A DNA stretch of 64,000 nucleotides from CBFFRJ01 sp965644225. GTDB lineage: Bacteria > Pseudomonadota > Gammaproteobacteria > Enterobacterales > Enterobacteriaceae. Position numbers and translations under genes: made by a program. The DNA lies in assembly GCF_965644225.1 (NCBI RefSeq), contig NZ_CBFFRJ010000002.1, forward strand, positions 18,324 through 82,323, read 5' to 3'. A model generated the notes under the pieces. The model worked only from the letters and a program-made list of their open reading frames with translations, was not told where the DNA came from and searched no databases. This document shows, in pieces, positions 24,854-34,208 of this stretch (its first letter is position 1; the number at the start of each line of letters is the position of its first letter).

Positions 24854-27529
24854 ATGAGCAATACAGTATCTGAACAATTTGTCAGCACGGTAAAACCCAC
24901 CCTTCCCGGTCAGCCCGAGTACCCTGGCAGCTGGCCGCAGAGTGAACTGACCTGCACGACGATTAAAGCCCGCATCGACCGCTTTCAGCAGTGGCTGGCG
25001 CAAGTCTTTGATGCCGGGCTCTCCGCCGAACAACTTATTGAGGCGCGCACTGAATTTATCGACCAGCTGTTACAGCGTCTGTGGCTGGAGTATGGTTTTG
25101 GTGAGCAGAGTGACGCGGCGCTGGTCGCGGTTGGCGGCTACGGTCGCGGTGAGCTGCACCCTCTTTCCGACATCGATTTACTTATCTTAAGCCGGGCCAA
25201 ATTATCCGATGAGCGCGCACAAAAAATTGGCGAACTGCTGACCCTGCTGTGGGATGTCAAACTGGAAGTGGGCCACAGTGTCCGCACCCTGGATGAATGC
25301 CTGCAAGAAGGGCTCTCCGATTTAACCGTTGCCACCAACCTGATTGAATCGCGCCTGCTGATTGGCGATGTCGCCCTGTTTCTGGAACTACAAAAACACA
25401 TTTTCAGTGAAAAATTTTGGCCTTCTGAGAAATTTTTCCCGGCGAAAGTTACTGAACAGAACGAACGTCACCAGCGCTATCACGGCACCAGCTATAACCT
25501 TGAACCGGACATCAAAAGCAGCCCTGGCGGCCTGCGAGATATCCACACTCTGCAATGGGTGGCCCGCCGCCATTTTGGCGCAACATCGCTGGATGAGATG
25601 GTGGGATTTGGCTTTTTAACCGAAGCCGAGCGTAATGAGCTGAATGAATGTCTGCATCTGCTCTGGCGGATCCGCTTCGCCCTGCATCTCGAAGTCAGCC
25701 GCTACGACAACCGGCTGCTGTTCGATCGCCAGTTAAGCGTGGCCCAGCGCCTGAATTATGTCGGTGAAGGCAACCAGCCTGTCGAACATATGATGAAGGA
25801 TTTCTACCGGGTTACCCGTCGCGTGACCGAGCTTAATCAGATGCTGCTGCAACTGTTTGATGAAGCCATCCTCGCGCTGACCACCGATGAAAAACCACGG
25901 GCGATTGACGATGAATTCCAGTTACGCGGCACACTGATAGATTTACGTGATGAGATGCTGTTTATCCGCGAGCCGCAGGCCATTTTGCGCATGTTCTATA
26001 TTATGGTTCGCAACAGCAGCATCACCGGGATCTACTCGACAACGCTACGCCATCTGCGCCATGCCCGTCGTCATCTGACGCAGCCGTTATGTTACATTCC
26101 GGAAGCCCGTTCAATTTTCTTAAGCCTCCTGCGCCACCCCGGCGCGGTTAAGCGTGGGCTGCTGCCGATGCATCGCCACAGCGTACTGTGGGCCTATATG
26201 CCACAATGGTCGCATATTGTCGGTCAGATGCAGTTTGACCTCTTTCACGCCTATACCGTCGATGAACACACCATCCGCGTGATGCTCAAACTGGAAAGTT
26301 TTGCTCAGGAAGAGACGCGCCAGCGCCATCCGCTTTGCGTTGATCTGTGGCCGCGGCTGACCCATCCTGAGCTGATTTTGATTGCCGCTCTGTTCCATGA
26401 TATCGCCAAAGGTCGCGGCGGCGACCACTCGGTGCTCGGTGCCCAGGATGTGCTGAAATTTGCCGAGCTACACGGGCTTAACTCGCGGGAAACACAACTG
26501 GTTGCCTGGCTTGTGCGTAACCACCTGCTGATGTCAGTCACCGCTCAGCGTCGTGATATTCAGGATCCGGAAGTGATCAAGCAGTTCGCCGAAGAGGTAC
26601 AAACGGAAAACCGTCTGCGTTTTCTGGTCTGTCTGACCGTCGCCGATATCTGCGCCACCAACGAAACTCTGTGGAACAGCTGGAAGCAGAGCCTGCTACG
26701 CGAGCTCTATTTCGCTACCGAGAAACAGTTGCGTCGTGGCATGCAAAATACCCCGGATATGCGCGAGCGTGTGCGCCATCACCAGTTGCAGGCGCTGGCT
26801 TTACTGCGTATGGACAACATCGATGAGGAAAAACTTCACCAGATTTGGGCCCGTTGTCGTGCCAACTATTTTGTACGTCATAGCCCAAATCAGCTCGCCT
26901 GGCACGCGCGCCATCTGCTGGAACACGATCTGAGCAAACCGCTCATTTTACTCAGCCCCCAGGCAACACGCGGCGGAACGGAGATTTTTATCTGGAGTCC
27001 TGACCGGCCCTATCTGTTTGCCGCCGTCTGCGCTGAGCTTGACCGGCGCAATCTGAGCGTACATGACGCCCAGATTTTCACCACCCGCGATGGGATGGCG
27101 ATGGACACCTTTATTGTCCTTGAGCCTGATGGCAGCCCACTCTCGGCCGACAGGCATGAAGCAACCAGTTTTGGCCTGGAGCAAGCGATTACCCAGCACT
27201 CCTGGCAGCCGCCGCAACCCCGCCGTCAGCCAGCAAAATTACGTCACTTTAATGTTGATACCGAGGTTAATTTCCTGCCCACCCACACGGACAGAAGAAC
27301 CTTCCTCGAACTTATTGCACTCGACCAGCCAGGATTACTGGCGCGTGTCGGCAAGGTGTTTGCCGACCTTGGCATTTCGCTCCACGGGGCGAGAATTACG
27401 ACAATTGGTGAGCGAGTAGAAGATTTATTTATAATCGCAACAGCCGACCGGCGTGGCCTTAATAATGAGCTGCAAAGAGAGGTGCAACAACGGTTGACAG
27501 AGGCCCTCAATCCAAACGATAAAGGGTAA
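24854..27529 (+). CDS. glnD: Bifunctional uridylyltransferase/uridylyl-removing enzyme
   Basis: 891 residues (E. coli 890). It senses glutamine and uridylylates or deuridylylates PII proteins (GlnB, GlnK), controlling glutamine synthetase and the NtrBC response. The nucleotidyltransferase motif GGYGRGELHPLSDID starts at residue 94 with catalytic Asp106 and Asp108; the HD domain that removes UMP has His515-Asp516 (ALFHDIAKG); two C-terminal ACT domains bind glutamine. The first 35 residues differ most from E. coli. It is separated from map by the sugar-acid operon; dapD follows after 32 bases. Confidence 0.97.
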   Translation: MSNTVSEQFVSTVKPTLPGQPEYPGSWPQSELTCTTIKARIDRFQQWLAQVFDAGLSAEQLIEARTEFIDQLLQRLWLEYGFGEQSDAALVAVGGYGRGELHPLSDIDLLILSRAKLSDERAQKIGELLTLLWDVKLEVGHSVRTLDECLQEGLSDLTVATNLIESRLLIGDVALFLELQKHIFSEKFWPSEKFFPAKVTEQNERHQRYHGTSYNLEPDIKSSPGGLRDIHTLQWVARRHFGATSLDEMVGFGFLTEAERNELNECLHLLWRIRFALHLEVSRYDNRLLFDRQLSVAQRLNYVGEGNQPVEHMMKDFYRVTRRVTELNQMLLQLFDEAILALTTDEKPRAIDDEFQLRGTLIDLRDEMLFIREPQAILRMFYIMVRNSSITGIYSTTLRHLRHARRHLTQPLCYIPEARSIFLSLLRHPGAVKRGLLPMHRHSVLWAYMPQWSHIVGQMQFDLFHAYTVDEHTIRVMLKLESFAQEETRQRHPLCVDLWPRLTHPELILIAALFHDIAKGRGGDHSVLGAQDVLKFAELHGLNSRETQLVAWLVRNHLLMSVTAQRRDIQDPEVIKQFAEEVQTENRLRFLVCLTVADICATNETLWNSWKQSLLRELYFATEKQLRRGMQNTPDMRERVRHHQLQALALLRMDNIDEEKLHQIWARCRANYFVRHSPNQLAWHARHLLEHDLSKPLILLSPQATRGGTEIFIWSPDRPYLFAAVCAELDRRNLSVHDAQIFTTRDGMAMDTFIVLEPDGSPLSADRHEATSFGLEQAITQHSWQPPQPRRQPAKLRHFNVDTEVNFLPTHTDRRTFLELIALDQPGLLARVGKVFADLGISLHGARITTIGERVEDLFIIATADRRGLNNELQREVQQRLTEALNPNDKG

Positions 27530-27561
27530 CGTTTTTTTTTACATAGATGGAAAGAGTCATA

Positions 27562-28386
27562 ATGCAGCAGTTACAGAACGTTATTGAGGCCGCTTTCGAG
27601 CGTCGCGCAGAGATCACCCCGGCAAACGTAGATACCGTTACCCGCGAAGCGGTTAATCAGGTCATTTCCCTGTTGGATTCAGGCGCACTGCGCGTCGCTG
27701 AGAAAATTGACGGCCAGTGGGTCACCCACCAGTGGCTGAAGAAAGCCGTTCTGCTGTCGTTCCGCATTAACGATAATCAGGTTATCGACGGTGCGGAAAG
27801 CCGCTACTTCGATAAAGTGCCGATGAAATTCGCTAACTACGACGAAGCACGCTTCCAGAAAGAAGGTTTCCGCGTCGTGCCGCCAGCGGCAGTACGCCAG
27901 GGTGCATTTATCGCCCGTAATACCGTGCTGATGCCGTCCTATGTCAACATTGGCGCTTATGTCGATGAAGGCACAATGGTCGACACCTGGGCGACAGTCG
28001 GCTCCTGTGCGCAAATCGGTAAAAACGTTCACCTGTCCGGTGGCGTTGGTATCGGCGGCGTTCTTGAGCCATTGCAGGCCAACCCGACTATCATTGAAGA
28101 TAACTGCTTTATCGGCGCACGTTCTGAAGTTGTGGAAGGCGTGATTGTCGAAGAGGGTTCCGTTATCTCTATGGGCGTCTACATCGGCCAGAGTACCCGT
28201 ATTTACGATCGTGAAACCGGTGAAGTGCACTACGGTCGCGTACCTGCGGGCTCCGTTGTCGTTTCCGGCAACCTGCCTTCAAAAGACGGTAAATACAGCC
28301 TGTACTGTGCTGTAATCGTTAAGAAAGTCGATGCAAAAACCCGTGGCAAAGTTGGGATCAACGAACTGCTTCGTACCATCGATTAA
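27562..28386 (+). CDS. dapD: Tetrahydrodipicolinate N-succinyltransferase
   Basis: 274 residues from the ATG at 27562; an upstream in-frame ATG at 27547 would add five residues not found in the family, and GGAAAGAG precedes the chosen start. It succinylates tetrahydrodipicolinate in the lysine/diaminopimelate pathway, supplying peptidoglycan. An N-terminal helical region (about 1-100) is followed by a left-handed beta-helix of hexapeptide repeats (VNIGAYV, AQIGKNVHLSGG). Nearly identical to E. coli. Confidence 0.97.
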   Translation: MQQLQNVIEAAFERRAEITPANVDTVTREAVNQVISLLDSGALRVAEKIDGQWVTHQWLKKAVLLSFRINDNQVIDGAESRYFDKVPMKFANYDEARFQKEGFRVVPPAAVRQGAFIARNTVLMPSYVNIGAYVDEGTMVDTWATVGSCAQIGKNVHLSGGVGIGGVLEPLQANPTIIEDNCFIGARSEVVEGVIVEEGSVISMGVYIGQSTRIYDRETGEVHYGRVPAGSVVVSGNLPSKDGKYSLYCAVIVKKVDAKTRGKVGINELLRTID

Positions 28387-28391
28387 GTCAT

Positions 28392-28416
28392 ACCCTCTCC
28401 CAATTCGGGAGAGGGT
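28392..28416. repeat. GC-rich palindrome (CTCTCCC/GGGAGAG family), copy 1
   Basis: A 10-bp perfect stem ACCCTCTCCC/GGGAGAGGGT with an AATTC loop, six bases after the dapD stop. It may serve as a transcript end and shares its core with four other palindromes in the window. Confidence 0.7.
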
Positions 28417-28507
28417 GATATATCCCGCCTTTTTGCTATTTTGAGGTGGCGAAATTAGATTTTTTCGTTAATTATTCATAGGTTATGTTGAGCTTAAGGG
28501 TACCGCT

Positions 28508-28897
28508 ATGTACGATAATCTGAAAAGTTTAGGCATTACCAATCCTGATGAAATTGACCGTTACAGCCTCCGCCAGGAAGCGAATAACGACATCCTGAAA
28601 ATCTATTTTCACAAGGACAAAGGCGAGTTTTTTGCCAAAAGCGTAAAGTTTAAATACCCTCGTCAGCGTAAGACGGTGGTTGCCGATGGTGTGGGTCAGG
28701 GTTATAAAGAAGTGCAGGAGATCAGTCCAAATCTGCGCTATGTTATTGATGAACTTGACCAAATCTGCCAACGCGATCGCACGGATATTGATTTAAAACG
28801 CAAGATCCTTGACGATCTCCGTCACCTTGAAAGCGTGGTTGCCAATAAGATCAATGAAATTGAATCTGACCTGGAAAAACTCACGCGCAATAAATGA
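28508..28897 (+). CDS. yaeH: DUF3461 family protein YaeH
   Basis: 129 residues (E. coli 128), a soluble conserved enterobacterial protein of unknown function. Highly charged, with a central KFKYPRQRKTVVADGVGQGY stretch and a C-terminal helical region (about 80-129) that could form a coiled coil. No catalytic motif is evident. It lies between dapD and cdaR as in E. coli. Confidence 0.9.
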   Translation: MYDNLKSLGITNPDEIDRYSLRQEANNDILKIYFHKDKGEFFAKSVKFKYPRQRKTVVADGVGQGYKEVQEISPNLRYVIDELDQICQRDRTDIDLKRKILDDLRHLESVVANKINEIESDLEKLTRNK

Positions 28898-28932
28898 TGG
28901 CGATGGGTGCGGTCTGATGCCCGCCCCCCAAT

Positions 28933-28952
28933 CCTCTCCCGGTGGGAGAGGG
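28933..28952. repeat. GC-rich palindrome family, copy 2
   Basis: CCTCTCCC-GGT-GGGAGAGG, preceded by GTGCGGTCTGATGCCCGCC (28914-28932) and followed by GAGAAAAC. The left flank matches that of the copies near 37545 and, inverted, 46407, showing a longer shared unit. Confidence 0.7.
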
Positions 28953-28963
28953 AGAAAACATTA

Positions 28964-28991
28964 AAAACGGCAACCCTGAGGTTGCCGTTTT
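28964..28991. terminator. Bidirectional terminator between yaeH and cdaR
   Basis: A 12-bp stem AAAACGGCAACC/GGTTGCCGTTTT with a CTGA loop. It ends with T-runs on both strands and lies between the convergent yaeH and cdaR stops, so it can serve both. Confidence 0.9.
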
Positions 28992-29000
28992 GCTTTTTAT

Positions 29001-30158
29001 CTAGCGCTGTTCATCCAGCTGCAGCGCCACGTACAGCAGCAGCCTGTCATCGAAATTCCCCAGATCCAGCCCGGTTAACTCAGAAATACGATTAAGACGA
29101 TATTCCAGCGTATTACGGTGAATAAAGAGCGCTTTTGACGTCGCCAGCGGCTGAACATTATGGCGGAACCACGCCGACAGGGTTCTGCGCAACAGACCGT
29201 TGTTATCCATTGCTTTAAGGCGTTGTAGAGGACGGGAGAGTTCGTTGGCCTGCCAGCCGCCACGCAGACTGTCAAGCAGCACCGGTAGCATCAAATCCTG
29301 ATAGAAATAGCTACGGCTTTCCGGCATGCGCTGTTTACCCACCATCATGGTGGTACGCGCCGTGCGGTAAGAGCGGGCAATGCTGCCAGGTCCAGTGAAG
29401 TAATTACCCAGCGCCACACGAAAACGCAGCTGGCCATTCTCTTTCATGCGCTGAATCAGTTGTTCGACCCGTTTGCGATGATCTTCAGCATCCCAACGGC
29501 CAAACTGGTTCAGCGCAGGTTTCAGCACCACCATCTCGGTCAGGGAAACAATCGCAATCAGGTTGTTTCTTTCCGGAGTGGTCAGGGCATTTTGCAGTTG
29601 CTGGAGCTCCGCCATGGCGCTGTCGACACCCAACTGACCGCTGTCCACTTCAACCACCGCCACCACACGCGGCTGGTTCAGGTCGATACCTAAACGCTGA
29701 GCCCATTCGGTAAGTGCCGGCGTATGTTCTTCAGCCTGGATAAGGTTCATCACCAGCTCTTCGCGCAGGCGACTATCCTGCGCCAGCAGGTGCATCAGAC
29801 GGGATTGTTCCAGCATCATCTCGGCGGTCATGCACACCAGCTCGCCGTATTTGCGCAACGTCTCCGGCTCGCCGGTCAGACCGATAACCCCCACAATCTC
29901 GCCTTCCAGACGCAATGGCAGGTTGATCCCCTGACGGACGCCATGCAGATGGCGCGCCACCGCATCGTCGATATCCACCACGCGCCCCTGCGCCAGCACA
30001 AGCAGTGCACCTTCGTGCAATTCACCAATTCGTTCGCGATCTCCGCTACCAATAATCCGGCCACGTGCATCCATCACGTTAATGTTTGTATCGATGATGC
30101 GCATAGTGCGCGCCACGATATCCTGTGCCATTTTAGTATCAAGATGCCAGCCAGCCAT
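29001..30158 (-). CDS. cdaR: Sugar-diacid utilisation regulator CdaR
   Basis: 385 residues from the ATG at 30158, which follows GGGAGGG; the frame runs on to 30227 without family support. In E. coli it activates the gar and gud operons for galactarate, glucarate and glycerate use. The N-terminal sugar-diacid recognition domain (about 1-135) is followed by a GGDEF-like central region and a C-terminal helix-turn-helix (SKALFIHRNTLEYRLNRIS). It faces yaeH. Both this regulator and the nearby operon at 16.8 kb concern sugar acids, but no direct link is shown. Confidence 0.95.
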   Translation of the reverse strand: MAGWHLDTKMAQDIVARTMRIIDTNINVMDARGRIIGSGDRERIGELHEGALLVLAQGRVVDIDDAVARHLHGVRQGINLPLRLEGEIVGVIGLTGEPETLRKYGELVCMTAEMMLEQSRLMHLLAQDSRLREELVMNLIQAEEHTPALTEWAQRLGIDLNQPRVVAVVEVDSGQLGVDSAMAELQQLQNALTTPERNNLIAIVSLTEMVVLKPALNQFGRWDAEDHRKRVEQLIQRMKENGQLRFRVALGNYFTGPGSIARSYRTARTTMMVGKQRMPESRSYFYQDLMLPVLLDSLRGGWQANELSRPLQRLKAMDNNGLLRRTLSAWFRHNVQPLATSKALFIHRNTLEYRLNRISELTGLDLGNFDDRLLLYVALQLDEQR

Positions 30159-30280
30159 GTAACCCTCCCGTGAACAGAGCACAAGCATATGGCAGAAAAT
30201 TATGCCATGCACTGTGCATATGCACAAAGCAAAGATTAGAAGTGTGGAGTTGTGGAAGGCCTCACAAAATCTGAGGGAAG

Positions 30281-30308
30281 CCCTCCCCTCCCGAGCGGGA
30301 GAAGAGGG
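30281..30308. repeat. GC-rich palindrome family, copy 3 (diverged)
   Basis: CCCTCCCCTCCCG-AG-CGGGAGAAGAGGG, an imperfect palindrome between cdaR and degP and 10 bases after the degP stop. It could act as a degP transcript end. Confidence 0.55.
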
Positions 30309-30318
30309 TTATTACGGG

Positions 30319-31752
30319 TTATTGCATGAGCAGATAGAGCGAAGAATCACCACGCTGGATATTCAGAGCCAGCACTGAAGGTTTACTGTCGAGAATTTTG
30401 CGCAACTCGCCCAGATTTTTCACCGGCTGTTGGTTCGCGCCAATCACCACATCCCCTTTCTTCAGCCCAATGCGGGCCGCAGGCGTATTGGCTTTAACAT
30501 CGTTAACCGCCACACCCTCATCTTTGCCTTTGTTGCTCATCTCAGCGCCTTCAATCCCGCTGAAGACCGTCGCTGTTTCAGCTGGAGTCTGGCTACCCTG
30601 TTGCAGCTCAAGACTTACATTCACCGGTTTGCCCTCACGCACCAGACCCAGTTGTACTTTGCTGCCAATCGGCATGGAACCCACTTCCGCACGTAATGCG
30701 GCGAAGCTGCTGATGGGTTTGCCATTCAACGAAGTAATCACATCCCCGGCCTTCACGCCCGCTTTCGCGGCAGCAGAATTCGCCATCACCTGGCTAACAA
30801 AGGCACCACGTTGCGCATCGACTTTCATGGCTTTCGCCAGTTCGGAGTTCAGCTCAGTGCCCATAATTCCCAGCTCACCACGACGTACCTGGCCGTACTG
30901 CACCATTTGCGCGGTCAGGTTTTTCACCATATTGCTGGGGATCGCGAAACCAATACCGATGTTGCCGCCGTCCGGCGCCAGAATAGCGGTGTTAATCCCG
31001 ATAAGCTCACCGTTGAGGTTAACCAATGCGCCGCCGGAGTTGCCACGGTTAATGGCCGCATCCGTCTGAATGAAGTTCTCGTAGTTTTCCGCATTCAGGC
31101 CGCTACGACCCAGCGCAGAAACAATCCCCGAAGTGACGGTTTCACCCAGGCCGAACGGGTTACCAATGGCCACGGTATAATCACCCACGCGCAGGGCATC
31201 AGAATCTGCCAGTTGGATCGCGGTCAGGTTTTTTGGCTCCTGAATCTGAATCAATGCGATATCAGAGCGCGGGTCTTTACCTACCACTTTCGCATCAAAC
31301 TTACGTCCGTCACTGAGCTGAACTTTGATGGTCGTGGCGTTATCGACAACGTGATTGTTGGTGACGACATAACCTTTAGCAGAGTCAATGATGACACCGG
31401 AACCCAGCGCCATAAATTTCTGCTGCTGGCCGCCGCCCTGGCTTCCACCCTGACCGCCCCCCTGGCAAAATGGTGAGCTCTGGAACGGAGAACCTTCCTG
31501 GCAGAACGGGGAATCATCGCCAAAGAATTGCTGGAAATTACGTGGCATACGTGGCGTGATCACCGTCGTACTGCCTTCAACGTTAATGCTGACCACGGAT
31601 GGCATCACTTTTTCGAGCATCGGGGCCAGACTTGGAAGTTGCTGCTGTGACGTTGCTGATGACGCAGTCTCAGCCGCCATGGAAGATAACGGGGTCAGTG
31701 CCAGACCTAAACTCAGTGCCAGTGCACTCATTGCTAATGTCGTTTTTTTCAT
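30319..31752 (-). CDS. degP: Periplasmic serine endoprotease/chaperone DegP
   Basis: 477 residues (E. coli 474). Degrades or refolds damaged envelope proteins and is essential at high temperature. Signal peptide 1-26 ends SSMAA. The trypsin-like domain has His134 (TNNHVV), Asp164 (SDIAL) and Ser239 (GNSGGA); two PDZ domains follow. The regulatory LA loop contains two Cys (SPFCQEG and SPFCQGG) and is glycine/glutamine-rich. A sigma-E promoter lies upstream, tying it to RseP in the same window. Confidence 0.97.
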   Translation of the reverse strand: MKKTTLAMSALALSLGLALTPLSSMAAETASSATSQQQLPSLAPMLEKVMPSVVSINVEGSTTVITPRMPRNFQQFFGDDSPFCQEGSPFQSSPFCQGGGQGGSQGGGQQQKFMALGSGVIIDSAKGYVVTNNHVVDNATTIKVQLSDGRKFDAKVVGKDPRSDIALIQIQEPKNLTAIQLADSDALRVGDYTVAIGNPFGLGETVTSGIVSALGRSGLNAENYENFIQTDAAINRGNSGGALVNLNGELIGINTAILAPDGGNIGIGFAIPSNMVKNLTAQMVQYGQVRRGELGIMGTELNSELAKAMKVDAQRGAFVSQVMANSAAAKAGVKAGDVITSLNGKPISSFAALRAEVGSMPIGSKVQLGLVREGKPVNVSLELQQGSQTPAETATVFSGIEGAEMSNKGKDEGVAVNDVKANTPAARIGLKKGDVVIGANQQPVKNLGELRKILDSKPSVLALNIQRGDSSLYLLMQ

Positions 31753-31799
31753 GTCTCAATCTCTTTACTGATTACGCATAACGGCTGTGTATGTGGTTC

Positions 31800-31827
31800 T
31801 CAGAGTCGTTTTATAACGTGAAGTTCC
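31800..31827 (-). promoter_or_regulatory. Sigma-E promoter of degP
   Basis: On the minus strand GGAACTT (31827-31821), a 15-base spacer and TCTGA (31804-31800) match the sigma-E consensus GGAACTT-N15/16-TCTGA. It lies about 48 bases before the degP ATG, as in E. coli. Confidence 0.85.
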
Positions 31828-31886
31828 GGGATTAAGTTTTTGGAAAAAGTAAAAAATTATTGTCTCTCTTTACAATTCCCGACTCA

Positions 31887-33401
31887 TTATTCCACCGCCA
31901 TCAGGCGGCGGTATTCATCCCATGCATACAAATCTGTCATTCCGCTGATATAGTCCTGGATTAAACGACAGCGGTGATAATATTCCATCACCGGGTAATC
32001 AGCCGCCTCCGGGGATAATTTACTCACCGCCTCAACATAGGCCAGCCGATGGCGGGTTGACAGTTTTTGCAGCAGCCGGGATTCAATCGGTAAACGCCGC
32101 ACCCTGTCTTTTTCCACCAGCAGTGAAAAATCCTCAAGGGATAATTGCAGCAACGGCCGATAGATCTCCAGCAGTCCGCTAATAACACGGTATCCCTGCA
32201 ATTCCAGCTGTTCCACATCGGGATGGCTGAACACTTCTTTTATGGCGACGTTTTTATATAATTCAAGGAGCTGACTGTAGTCACTGTCGTCTTCAAGCAG
32301 AGCGTGGTTGAATTCTCCGCTGTATATTTGCGGTAAGTTTTCGATAAAGCGTTGCGCTGCATAGGGCACCAGTTTATTTAATGTATTAACCCGTAAATAC
32401 ATAAAGAACTGATCTTCAGCACTGCGACTGAGGGTATTCGCGCGGGATTTATCCCAGGCATTTTCCACCACCTGAGAAAAGAGCGACCCTTTGCTATGTT
32501 CGCCCCAGGCATCATACAGATGCTGGTAAAGCTGCTCGGCAGAAAAAATACGTTTCTCCACCGCATCCTCAAGGTCAGCCACGCAATAGGAAATATCATC
32601 AGCCGCTTCCATAATCCAGGTCAATGGAAAGCGACTGTAAGTATCGAGGTCTAATTCTTTACGTAAGCGTTCGACATAAGCCTCTTCGGAAAAATAGAAG
32701 CCGGGCTTTTTCATTAAATAGCTGTGCGAAGCGGGGGTTTCCCCTGTCCACCATGCCGGACGGGTGTATTTCAGAATACAACCAACCTGCGCCCAGGTCA
32801 GGTTCATGCGCATTAGCGTATGCACTAAACGGATCCCCTGCGCATTACCTTCAAAATGGCTTAAATCCTGCCGCACCTTACAACGCAGCGCATTCAGACT
32901 CTCTTCGCCTGCACGCAGGCGCAGCGTCGCGACCTCGCAACGATCATCGGTTAAGGGCTGACTTAGCGCATCGTCCGGCGCCAGGCGCTGGCGGAACCAG
33001 TCATTAATCGCCGCCTCACCAAAATGACCAAATGGCGGATTACCGATGTCATGCATCAGACACGCCATCTCGACAATGCTTTCAAACGGCCCGGTCAGCT
33101 CATCCAGCCCGTAGGTTTCAAGCAGGCGCATCTCTTTCAGGCGACTCAGAATTTCTTTGGCGATATAGCGACCGACCTGCTGCACCTCCAGAGAATGGGT
33201 CAGACGCGTACGCACCGCCGCGTTACGCTCAAGAGGGAAGACCTGGGTCTTTTGTTGCAGGCGACGGATCGCTGCTGAATTGATGATTCGCCCACGATCG
33301 CTTTCGAAAATGCGCAGAATTTCACGTTCAGTTATCGCACCAGTGGGTGAGCGAAAACGACGGTGCCAGTTTATTTTTTTTCGAAAATCGATCTCAGCCA
33401 T
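31887..33401 (-). CDS. dgt: dGTP triphosphohydrolase
   Basis: 504 residues from the ATG at 33401, directly after GGAGAGGAA; an in-frame upstream start at 33437 is unsupported. It hydrolyses dGTP to deoxyguanosine and triphosphate, lowering the dGTP pool. The HD-domain residues are in RTRLTHSLEV and CLMHDIGNPPFGHFGE. The length equals E. coli Dgt within one residue. It diverges from mtn; degP lies downstream on the same strand with its own promoter. Confidence 0.96.
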   Translation of the reverse strand: MAEIDFRKKINWHRRFRSPTGAITEREILRIFESDRGRIINSAAIRRLQQKTQVFPLERNAAVRTRLTHSLEVQQVGRYIAKEILSRLKEMRLLETYGLDELTGPFESIVEMACLMHDIGNPPFGHFGEAAINDWFRQRLAPDDALSQPLTDDRCEVATLRLRAGEESLNALRCKVRQDLSHFEGNAQGIRLVHTLMRMNLTWAQVGCILKYTRPAWWTGETPASHSYLMKKPGFYFSEEAYVERLRKELDLDTYSRFPLTWIMEAADDISYCVADLEDAVEKRIFSAEQLYQHLYDAWGEHSKGSLFSQVVENAWDKSRANTLSRSAEDQFFMYLRVNTLNKLVPYAAQRFIENLPQIYSGEFNHALLEDDSDYSQLLELYKNVAIKEVFSHPDVEQLELQGYRVISGLLEIYRPLLQLSLEDFSLLVEKDRVRRLPIESRLLQKLSTRHRLAYVEAVSKLSPEAADYPVMEYYHRCRLIQDYISGMTDLYAWDEYRRLMAVE

Positions 33402-33509
33402 TTCCTCTCCTGTTTGCGAGACGTCACGGGATGTCATGCAATTCTGTATGCCATGATAGACTATGCCCTGTAAACGTAATCCTGTCTTATCACTTTAGCG
33501 AGTATCTCC

Positions 33510-34208
33510 ATGAAAATTGGTATTATTGGTGCAATGGAAGAAGAAGTTACGCTGCTGCGTGACAAAATCGACAACCGTCAGACCCTGACCATTGGCGGCA
33601 GTGAAATTTACACCGGTACGCTGAATGGTACAGACGTTGCCCTGCTGAAATCCGGCATTGGTAAAGTGGCCGCCGCCATGGGCGCCACGCTGCTGCTGGA
33701 ACGCTGCAAGCCGGACGTGATTATCAATACCGGTTCTGCTGGCGGGCTGGCCGCCACCCTGAAAGTGGGTGATATCGTGGTGTCTGATGAAGCGCGCTAC
33801 CACGACGCGGATGTTACGGCCTTTGGCTACGAATTCGGCCAACTCCCGGGCTGCCCGGCAGGCTTTAAAGCGGATGAAAAACTGGTGGCGGCGGCAGAGG
33901 CCTGCATCAAAGAGCTTAACCTGAACGCCGTTCGTGGCCTGATTGTCAGCGGTGATGCCTTTATCAACGGCTCCGTTGGCCTTGCAAAAATTCGCCATAA
34001 TTTCCCGCAGGCGGCGGCGGTAGAAATGGAAGCGACCGCAATTGCCCATGTCTGTTACAACTTTGGCGTTCCTTTTGTGGTTGTGCGAGCTATTTCTGAC
34101 GTTGCCGATCAGCAGTCACACCTGAGCTTTGACGAGTTCCTGGTGGTCGCTGCGAAACAGTCCAGCCTGATGGTTGAAACACTGGTGCAGAATCTGACCC
34201 GTGGCTAA
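33510..34208 (+). CDS. mtn: 5'-methylthioadenosine/S-adenosylhomocysteine nucleosidase
   Basis: 232 residues, E. coli length. It cleaves MTA and SAH, recycling S-adenosylmethionine by-products and feeding LuxS/AI-2 synthesis. The N-terminal IGAMEEEV holds the catalytic Glu12; SGDAFING and VEMEATAIAHVC bind the nucleoside and ISDVADQ supplies the catalytic Asp. Its last eight bases overlap btuF, implying translational coupling. Confidence 0.97.
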   Translation: MKIGIIGAMEEEVTLLRDKIDNRQTLTIGGSEIYTGTLNGTDVALLKSGIGKVAAAMGATLLLERCKPDVIINTGSAGGLAATLKVGDIVVSDEARYHDADVTAFGYEFGQLPGCPAGFKADEKLVAAAEACIKELNLNAVRGLIVSGDAFINGSVGLAKIRHNFPQAAAVEMEATAIAHVCYNFGVPFVVVRAISDVADQQSHLSFDEFLVVAAKQSSLMVETLVQNLTRG

